Below are positions 12,250 to 17,614 of a stretch of 17,614 nt of DNA, piece by piece. The position numbers were made by a program, and so were the translations under genes. A model generated the notes under the pieces. That model saw only the letters and a program-made list of their open reading frames with translations, searched no databases and had not been told where the DNA came from. The first letter of the stretch is position 1. Each line of letters opens with the position of its first letter. Location of the stretch: positions 1-17,614 of the forward strand of contig JAEDIV010000041.1 in assembly GCA_016296675.1 (NCBI GenBank), in the 5' to 3' direction. This stretch comes from Clostridia bacterium (GTDB taxonomy: Bacteria; Bacillota; Clostridia; Christensenellales; Aristaeellaceae).

Positions 12250-13566
12250 TTATCTCGTGCCTCCTTTCCCGGTAAGGCGAATGCGGGGATCGAGGATAAT
12301 CATCAGCACGTCGCCCAGGAAAAGACCGATGATGCCCAAAGAGGCATACAGGGAAACGATCGCCTGAACGAGGTTGGCGTCGTACTTGGCGATGGCGTCG
12401 GGCAGAAGGTTTCCAAGGCCGGGCACACCGAACATCTTTTCAACCAGAATGGAACCGCCGACGGTCAGAAGTACAGAATAGGGCAGATACTGCGCAAGGG
12501 GCAAAAACGCGTTTTTCATAACGTGCTTGAACATTACCTGCGTAGTGGACATGCCCTTGAGTTTTGCAAGGCGGATATAGTCCTTGTTGAGCTCGTCAAC
12601 CATGTATCTTCTCATCCACAGCATGTAGCTGGCGATGGAGCCCATGGAAAGGGAGATCATGGGAAGAATCGCGCTTTTCGGATCGGTGACCGAGAACTGG
12701 ATGGGCAGGCCGAACAGGCGGTTACCGATGATCATGACAAGGAAGTAAGTAACCAGGTGGGGAACGGCGTTAATAAAGATGGTGAAGGCCTGGCCGGCGG
12801 CGTCCAGGACGCCGTCTTTATAGCGGGCCTGCATAATGCCAAGCGGAACGCCGATGACGAGGGCAATTGCCAGCGCGCTAAGGCCGATACGCATGGAAAC
12901 GATGATTTTGGAAGATATGATTTCGGTTACCGGGAGACCGGTCTGCACGCGGTGAGACTCGCCGAAATTGAGCCAGACGCGCATATTGGTGAAATAATCC
13001 CAGTTATCCGTAGTTTTCTCGTCCTGTACCGCTACCTCTTTTCCCTCTTTGCGAACAGTGAAGTTGCCGGTGTGGGAGCCGCAGATAAGGGTATATTTTA
13101 CCTTCTTCTGAACCTCATTATCGGTTTTCAGAACGACGGTATTGGGCTTTTCAGGGTCATCGGAAACATAAGCCTCGACTGCATTTACAACCGGGTACTC
13201 ATCCGTAACGCCCTCAAGGCGCTCGAGCTTTACATCCTCGGGCTTGATGTTGGCCGCTTCACCTTTTTCAAGGAAGCGGATTTCATAGGTATTGGCGTCA
13301 ACCAGTTTGACACTGTCGTAATAGTGTTCCTTGTGCTCGGTTTTGATCAGTTCCTTATAGAAACGACCGAGCTGCACAAACGGATGGTCGAGATAACCGT
13401 TTGCTCTGAGCAAATCTTCCTGCTGCTCTTCCGTCAGCTTGATGAGCTGCTCCTCGGTAAAGAAATAGTCCGTGGGCAGAAGTCTCAGAAGCAAAAATAC
13501 AACTGAAACTACCAGAAACACGGTGATAAGCGACTGGAACAAGCGCTTGATCGTGTATTTAAACAT
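12250..13566 (-). CDS. Peptide ABC importer permease, OppB type, with extracytoplasmic insertion
   Basis: The 438-aa permease is about 100 residues longer than usual OppB/DppB proteins. Helix 1 is at about 10-30 (FQSLITVFLVVSVVFLLLRL). After QLGRFYKELIK (65-75) comes an inserted polar, probably beta-rich region to about residue 190 (VKLVDANTYEIRFLEKG, VNAVEAYVSDDPEKPN and CGSHTGNFTVRKEG). The standard OppB sequence then resumes with LNFGESHRVQTGLPVTEII and the core helices. The EAA loop is at about 329-356 (DYIRLAKLKGMSTTQ). By topology the insertion lies outside the membrane, facing the binding protein. The gene starts 149 nt after oppA, with two hairpins between. Confidence 0.92.
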   Translation of the reverse strand: MFKYTIKRLFQSLITVFLVVSVVFLLLRLLPTDYFFTEEQLIKLTEEQQEDLLRANGYLDHPFVQLGRFYKELIKTEHKEHYYDSVKLVDANTYEIRFLEKGEAANIKPEDVKLERLEGVTDEYPVVNAVEAYVSDDPEKPNTVVLKTDNEVQKKVKYTLICGSHTGNFTVRKEGKEVAVQDEKTTDNWDYFTNMRVWLNFGESHRVQTGLPVTEIISSKIIVSMRIGLSALAIALVIGVPLGIMQARYKDGVLDAAGQAFTIFINAVPHLVTYFLVMIIGNRLFGLPIQFSVTDPKSAILPMISLSMGSIASYMLWMRRYMVDELNKDYIRLAKLKGMSTTQVMFKHVMKNAFLPLAQYLPYSVLLTVGGSILVEKMFGVPGLGNLLPDAIAKYDANLVQAIVSLYASLGIIGLFLGDVLMIILDPRIRLTGKGGTR

Positions 13567-13604
13567 CCGGTCATCCCCTCTTAGCTGTTTAATGAATCAA
13601 TAAG

Positions 13605-13685
13605 GCCGTTTCGCCCATTGATCATGAAACGGCTCATATGCTTTGAATATGGGAAGGGGCGGCCCCCCAGATGGAAGGCCGTCCC
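13605..13685 (-). promoter_or_regulatory. Two hairpins between oppA and oppB
   Basis: On the minus strand, after the oppA stop, GGGACGGCC/GGCCGCCCC (13685-13677 with 13664-13656, one mismatch) forms a GC-rich hairpin. GCCGTTTC/GAAACGGC (13633-13626 with 13612-13605) forms a second, perfect 8-bp one. Neither has a strong T-run (TTCCC and CTTATTG follow). They fit an mRNA-stability or partial-termination element that leaves more oppA mRNA than downstream permease mRNA, as is known for many binding-protein operons. Confidence 0.55.
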
Positions 13686-13715
13686 AACCTATTAAGGCTT
13701 TAATTAAGTATTGAA

Positions 13716-15590
13716 TTACTTAACGAATTCCTTGTACTGCTCAGCAGTGTAAACTTCGGTGCTGGTCTCCCAGTTGACGTAACGCTCAGACTGGTTGCCG
13801 TAAGCGGAGTAAACCTTGGTGTAGTTGTTAACCTTGGTGAGCTCCCAAACAACGGAGTAGGACCACGGGATTACGAGGGCATGCTCGAGCATGTAGGCCT
13901 CGGCTACCGCGAACGCTGCGTAGCGGGCATCCAGGTCATCGGTGATGGCCTTGGCTTCGTTTACAAGGCGGGTGAACTCTTTGTAGGTAGCGATGAGCTT
14001 CTCATCGGTGGCGTTGTTGATCTTGGAGTAGTACTGAGAATAGTACGCATTGTCCTCACCATAGGTTTCCTGGCCGAGGAAGTTGATGGGATCGGCGAAG
14101 TCAGCGCCCCAACCATTGATGTAGATGGAGGCCAGCTGCGGATTGCGAACTTCGGTGTTGAGCTTGGAAACGTAGGTCTTGGTGTCGAGAACAACGAGAT
14201 CCTCGCCCAGGCAGGTCTTGATCAGGTTGGCGAATACGTCAGCGGTCTCCTTCGCGGTGGTGGAGGAACCGGAGATGTAGTAAGCCATCTTGACGGGCAG
14301 CTCGATGCCGGCGGCGGTGAGCTCTTCGATCGCAGCCTTCTTGTAGGCAGCGGCCTTTTCGGCGTCTACACGGGCGTACTTATCGGTAGTATACTGCAGG
14401 CCGATGTTGTCGCGAACGAGCTGGGTGTAGTCAACACCTGCGCTGGTAACGGAAACGGCGTTGGCAGTGTAGCAGAAGTTCTGGCAGGACAGGGGGTTGA
14501 TGTCGTTGGTGCGTGCGAGGTAGTCAGTGGCGTCAAGGCCGTAGTAGAGAGCAAGACGGAAGTTCTCGTTGGCAATGGCAGTGTTCCAAGCTACGTCGGG
14601 AGTGCCGTCTTCGTTCTTCTTGTCGTATACCAGATGGATCTGGTAGGAGTACTTGGTGGGACGGGCTTCAACGAGGTTGTCGTGGTACACGTGGTTGGGA
14701 TCGGCGTAGATGGTGTTCAGCTTGGAAGCGGGCAGCTCGATGTAATCGAGTTCGCCGGCGGTGAACATTTCGTAAGCAACGTCAGCGGATTCTACCATCT
14801 TAACGGTTACGGTGTCAAACAGCTTGACTTCGTCGGCCTTGTGGTAGCTGGGGTTCTTGGTCAGAACCTTTTCGTTCTGATAGATGTAGGTGGTGATGGT
14901 GTAGGGTCCGTTGTACCACATGGTGGTGTAGTCGGCGCCGAAGTATCCGTCAACACCGATCTCGTCGATCAGCTCAGCGGAGAGGGGAGCCAGACAGTTG
15001 TAGGTAGCAACAGAGGGGAAGTAGGAGAGCTTGTCAACGCACTCATACTGGATGGTGTACTGATCGGGGCAGGATACGGCTACCATCTCAAGGAACTTGT
15101 CAAGGCCGAGAGCCTTGGCTTCCTCAGTGGGGAGCTCCTTGGTGTAGTTGTAGTACTCAGCAGCGCCCTTGATCATTTCCATGGGCATGGAGGTGTTGGC
15201 AGCCTGGTTCTTGGCATAGTTGAGAACCCACTCAAGACCGGTGAGCCAGTCTTCGGCGGTGCAGTCAGCCATGTACTCGCCATTGTAGTCAACCCAAACG
15301 ATATCATCGTTCAGCTTGAAGATCCAGGTCTGGCCGCCATCGGGAGAGGACCACTCTTTGGCAGCAGCGGGGATCAGAGCGCCGGCGGCGTCGTTGGTGA
15401 GCAGGTGCTCGTAGCAGTTGCTCAGAACGTTCAGGTCAACAGCAGCCTGAGAATAGTGGTAGCAGAAAGTTTCCATTTCATTGGCCTGGGTCTGGTAATC
15501 CTTGAAGTTCTTGATCTCTTCGGCGCCTGCGAAAGACATGCAGCCGAGCATCAGAACGATTGCCAGAACGAGAGACAGAGTCTTCTTCAT
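13716..15590 (-). CDS. Oligopeptide ABC transporter substrate-binding protein (SBP family 5)
   Basis: The 624-aa extracellular binding protein captures peptides and delivers them to OppB/OppC. The N-terminal signal is MKKTLSLVLAIVLMLGCMSF followed by AGAEE. Cleavage by signal peptidase I after AGA (residue 23) is likely; the MLGC segment is only a poor lipobox, so a lipoprotein is the alternative. Family 5 features include the N-terminal strand NVLSNCYEHLLTNDAAG, LIPAAAKEWSSPDGGQTWIFKL and the C-terminal half with YINGWGADFADPINFLGQE. ATG 15590 follows GGGAGG by about 8 nt and a consensus promoter. Codon choice is more uniform than in neighbours, which fits high expression. First gene of the opp operon. 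Confidence 0.94.
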   Translation of the reverse strand: MKKTLSLVLAIVLMLGCMSFAGAEEIKNFKDYQTQANEMETFCYHYSQAAVDLNVLSNCYEHLLTNDAAGALIPAAAKEWSSPDGGQTWIFKLNDDIVWVDYNGEYMADCTAEDWLTGLEWVLNYAKNQAANTSMPMEMIKGAAEYYNYTKELPTEEAKALGLDKFLEMVAVSCPDQYTIQYECVDKLSYFPSVATYNCLAPLSAELIDEIGVDGYFGADYTTMWYNGPYTITTYIYQNEKVLTKNPSYHKADEVKLFDTVTVKMVESADVAYEMFTAGELDYIELPASKLNTIYADPNHVYHDNLVEARPTKYSYQIHLVYDKKNEDGTPDVAWNTAIANENFRLALYYGLDATDYLARTNDINPLSCQNFCYTANAVSVTSAGVDYTQLVRDNIGLQYTTDKYARVDAEKAAAYKKAAIEELTAAGIELPVKMAYYISGSSTTAKETADVFANLIKTCLGEDLVVLDTKTYVSKLNTEVRNPQLASIYINGWGADFADPINFLGQETYGEDNAYYSQYYSKINNATDEKLIATYKEFTRLVNEAKAITDDLDARYAAFAVAEAYMLEHALVIPWSYSVVWELTKVNNYTKVYSAYGNQSERYVNWETSTEVYTAEQYKEFVK

Positions 15591-15666
15591 TGAGGTAACC
15601 TCCCTATTTTTTGTGGATAACGATGTAAACGATCATTGATACTTCGCTGTCCAACGGATAACAGAT

Positions 15667-15695
15667 ATTATACCGATAACCCTCCTTCTTGTCAA
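15667..15695 (-). promoter_or_regulatory. Consensus sigma-A promoter of the opp operon
   Basis: On the minus strand a perfect TTGACA (15690-15695) and a perfect TATAAT (15667-15672) are spaced exactly 17 nt. The region upstream (15700-15780) is AT-rich and may act as an UP element. The 5' leader before oppA is about 70 nt. Confidence 0.9.
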
Positions 15696-15836
15696 TAATA
15701 AAAATGAAGTTTTTTGAGCAGTAAAATTCATCATATTGCACAATTTCGCCTTATTTATAGGTGTTATTGGTAAAAAAGGCTTTCTGTTTCGTCATTTTGA
15801 GTATTGATTTTGTATATCCTGCAAATTCACTTGCTT

Positions 15837-15864
15837 TTGACAGAGAATTGAGATACAATATGCT
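15837..15864 (+). promoter_or_regulatory. Sigma-A promoter of the small membrane protein gene
   Basis: TTGACA (15837-15842) is followed after 16 nt by TATGCT (15859-15864), about 20 nt before the start codon. A nearby TACAAT at 15854 is only 11 nt from the -35 box and was not chosen. Confidence 0.55.
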
Positions 15865-15885
15865 TGTCCTGAAAGGAGAAAAGCA

Positions 15886-16284
15886 ATGAAAAAGAACATC
15901 TACAAAAAATATATGCTGCGCCCGCTTGTCTATATGACGGCCACGCGCTTTATGACGGCGCTCATCTTTTATCTGGCCGTAGACCGCTTTATAAACAACG
16001 GCCCTTCCGCCAGTATGACGGCCGGTTTCCTCGCGGCGCTTTTTGCGCTGTTTGCCTATCTTGTCTATCTTCGCATGGACGGCCTTCGCATTCCGAGGAT
16101 GAAGCATTTTAAAACCAAAAAGAAAAAGGACGTCATCAAGTACGACGCCTCCATGACCGATCACATTGACGACGACGCGCCGGTTTCGTTTGACGAGCTG
16201 GAAGAGGACGAGCGCGATTTCTGCTCATTTTTCTCAAGCCTCATAAACTTTATATTTTTTACTCTCCTTTCCTTCCTTATATAA
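15886..16284 (+). CDS. Small membrane protein of unknown function
   Basis: The 132-aa protein has a basic start (MKKNIYKKYMLRPLVYM) and two hydrophobic helices, at about 13-34 and 42-62 (FLAALFALFAYLVYL). A lysine-rich stretch, KHFKTKKKKD (73-82), follows, then an acidic linker (TDHIDDDAP, DELEEDERD, 91-111) and a very hydrophobic C-terminal helix (SLINFIFFTLLSFLI). The positive segment after helix 2 puts the charged middle in the cytoplasm. I recognise no named family. AAGGAG lies 7 nt before ATG 15886. It stands alone between the opp promoter, which diverges, and the GH105 gene, which has its own promoter. Confidence 0.72.
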   Translation: MKKNIYKKYMLRPLVYMTATRFMTALIFYLAVDRFINNGPSASMTAGFLAALFALFAYLVYLRMDGLRIPRMKHFKTKKKKDVIKYDASMTDHIDDDAPVSFDELEEDERDFCSFFSSLINFIFFTLLSFLI

Positions 16285-16342
16285 TAGGGAACTACGCATC
16301 CCTCCCCCATTGCGAAAAATGCCCTTGTCGGAGCGCTTTTTC

Positions 16343-16371
16343 TTGACAATGTCTGTCACACATCATACAAT
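16343..16371 (+). promoter_or_regulatory. Sigma-A promoter of the GH105 gene
   Basis: A perfect TTGACA (16343-16348) and TACAAT (16366-16371) are spaced 17 nt, 28 nt before ATG 16400. The promoter overlaps the first codons of a longer in-frame reading from 16310, which supports the internal start. Confidence 0.82.
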
Positions 16372-16399
16372 AGAAAAAGAAACGGAGGCGATCATTTCC

Positions 16400-17557
16400 A
16401 TGACCAGCGAGCGAATCAGAGAAAATATGCGCCGCGCACGCATCTTCATCGACAATCTTACCGTAGACGCTGAAAACGGCGATCCCAAAGCGATTATCGA
16501 AGACGAGGACCGCTTCTTTGCCTGGGACAACGAGCACCGCTCCTTAAAAAACGGGAAAACCTTCCTGTTTGACTGGAGCTATTACATCGGCATCGTCATG
16601 GAAGGCCTTTATTATATGTACGAAGCCGGCGAAGGCGAACGATACAAGTCCTACGTAAAGCGCTATCTTGACGCGATTCAGACAGACGGCGTTTTGAACA
16701 AGTATGCAGGCTACGATCCCGCCCACGGCGTGGACTGCTACAAAACCGCGTCCCTGCTGCCTGCGTTTATGAAGGAAGACGCCTGTCTTAAAACGCTTTC
16801 CGACAACCTTTATCATGATCTTGCCGTTGTCAACGCCAAATATGCGCCCGAGGAACTCGGGGGATGCTATTACCATGTGTGGCGCGGCGGCAAACCGCCG
16901 AAATACGCGGTATGGCTGGACGGCCTGTATATGTCCCAGTGTTTCCTTGCGCGCTACGCAAAGGAAACGGGCGACGAAGCGGCCCTTAAGAAAGTCGCAA
17001 ATCGCTTTTTCTGGGTCAATGAAAATCTGATGGACGAAAACACCGGCCTTTTCTTCCACGCCGGAAACAAAAAAGGCGATGTGTGCCCGTTTTTCTGGCT
17101 GCGCGCGATCGGCTGGTACGCCATGGCGCAGATCGACGTATATGAATGCCTGTCGGGCGAAGATCAGAAAAAAATGAAAACGGCGCTGCGCGCGTTTGTC
17201 AAAAACATGCTCCCCTACCTCGATAAGGAAACCGGCATGTGGCTGAACCTTGTAAACGAAGAAAAAAGCGCCGGCAATCGCGCTGAAACCAGCGGCACCG
17301 TCATGATGGCCTATACGCTTTTAAAGGGCGCGCGGCTGGGCGTGTTTGAAAGCGAAATGGCCGATATCGGACGCGAAATTTTCACCCGCGTGACCGAACA
17401 GAAGCTGCAAAAAGACAAGCTGACCGACGTATACCTGATGGCGACCGCGTCGGGCGAAGACAACTACAGAAACGAAAACTACTACATGCTCCAGGAAGGC
17501 AAAGGCGTCGGCCCCTACATCATGGCGTATGCGGAAATGCTGAAGGCAGAAAAATAG
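16400..17557 (+). CDS. GH105-family unsaturated glycuronyl hydrolase (YteR/YesR-like)
   Basis: The 385-aa protein is an (alpha/alpha)6-barrel glycoside hydrolase of the GH88/GH105 group. It cleaves the unsaturated uronic acid left on pectin (rhamnogalacturonan) or similar oligosaccharides by polysaccharide lyases. Motifs: VWLDGLYM (171-178) with the expected catalytic Asp174; FWLRAIGWYAMA (232-243), the variant of the usual FWARGNGW; AETSGTVMMAYTLLKG (295-310); and EGKGVGPYIMAYAEML at the C-terminus. There is no signal peptide, so it acts in the cytoplasm on imported oligosaccharides. ATG 16400 lies 11 nt after GGAGG and after its own promoter. The polysaccharide lyase and transporter that usually accompany it are not in this window. 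Confidence 0.88.
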   Translation: MTSERIRENMRRARIFIDNLTVDAENGDPKAIIEDEDRFFAWDNEHRSLKNGKTFLFDWSYYIGIVMEGLYYMYEAGEGERYKSYVKRYLDAIQTDGVLNKYAGYDPAHGVDCYKTASLLPAFMKEDACLKTLSDNLYHDLAVVNAKYAPEELGGCYYHVWRGGKPPKYAVWLDGLYMSQCFLARYAKETGDEAALKKVANRFFWVNENLMDENTGLFFHAGNKKGDVCPFFWLRAIGWYAMAQIDVYECLSGEDQKKMKTALRAFVKNMLPYLDKETGMWLNLVNEEKSAGNRAETSGTVMMAYTLLKGARLGVFESEMADIGREIFTRVTEQKLQKDKLTDVYLMATASGEDNYRNENYYMLQEGKGVGPYIMAYAEMLKAEK

Positions 17558-17560
17558 ATA

Positions 17561-17614
17561 AAAAAGGCGCTGTCTCAAAATACATTCAAACTCCGTTAAT
17601 CGTGTATCTCCATG
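17561..17614 (+). other. Left arm of a terminator or mobile-element end, cut by the window edge
   Basis: Just after the GH105 stop, AAAAAGGCGCTGTCTCAAAA looks like the first arm of a long inverted repeat. Sequences with TTTTGAGACAGC are common in terminator stems and at the ends of some insertion sequences in Firmicutes. The matching arm, if any, lies outside the window, so the two cannot be told apart. Confidence 0.3.

Noticed and set aside
12049..13506. A 485-aa open frame on the plus strand opposite oppB/oppC
   Set aside because: It spans two well-supported minus-strand genes, has no start signals and shows no recognisable domain.
13881..15593. A 570-aa open frame on the plus strand opposite oppA
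   Set aside because: It is the antisense shadow of a gene with strong codon bias that lacks stops in this frame. It has no ribosome site, and its valine/glycine-rich composition is typical of shadow frames.
15624..15637. A cre-like catabolite site (TGTAAACGATCATT) in the oppA leader
   Set aside because: The first ten positions fit the consensus, but the closing CA is replaced by TT and the other strand does not fit; too weak to claim carbon-catabolite control.

Overview
The window looks like a chromosomal segment from an anaerobic, probably gut-associated Clostridia-type Firmicute (Christensenellales or Oscillospirales would fit; the lineage is inferred, not proven). Evidence is the near-consensus sigma-A promoters, strong AGGAGG ribosome sites, split chromate-transporter genes, a fused OppD-OppF ATPase, plant or mucin glycan enzymes (GH105, SASA esterase) and small palindromic repeats of the kind scattered through gut Clostridia.

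Layout. 1-300: a terminator and a tRNA-Arg(CCU) on the minus strand with its own promoter. 340-870: a small nitroreductase. 900-2260: a scarred accessory patch. It holds a 12-codon leader ORF with two hairpins, the N-terminal stub of a P-loop kinase joined out of frame to the C-terminal end of a GyrI-like effector-binding protein, a hairpin, a YunG-like protein and a doubtful minus-strand small ORF. 2312-4830: an RmlD-like reductase and a convergent SASA esterase sharing one terminator. 4840-5875: a regulator locus divergent from the esterase, made of an XRE regulator with a C-terminal 'ESADGD' domain, an 81-aa protein of the same fold type, and the first 41 codons of an ABC exporter that then stops. 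6090-8143 (minus): an operon of two half-size chromate transporters overlapping by 4 nt, followed by an alpha/beta esterase. 8150-9020: a gene-poor repeat region with two MITE-like palindromic elements and two inverted copies of a 41-42 bp sequence, each leading into a terminator hairpin. 9021-15700 (minus): a complete peptide ABC importer operon oppA-oppB-oppC-oppDF, with a consensus promoter before oppA, two hairpins between oppA and oppB, and a terminator at the end. 15837-17557 (plus): a small membrane protein of unknown function and a GH105 unsaturated glycuronyl hydrolase, each with its own promoter.

How it fits together: the importer probably brings in oligopeptides; the GH105 enzyme, the SASA esterase and the second esterase suggest intracellular trimming of acetylated or pectin-derived oligosaccharides. 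No phage, CRISPR array or complete insertion sequence was seen. I did not find a clearly complete new system. The most interesting leads are the XRE/ESADGD regulator pair beside a broken exporter, the kinase/GyrI chimera behind an attenuator-like leader, the extracytoplasmic insertion in OppB, and the inverted terminator-linked repeats.
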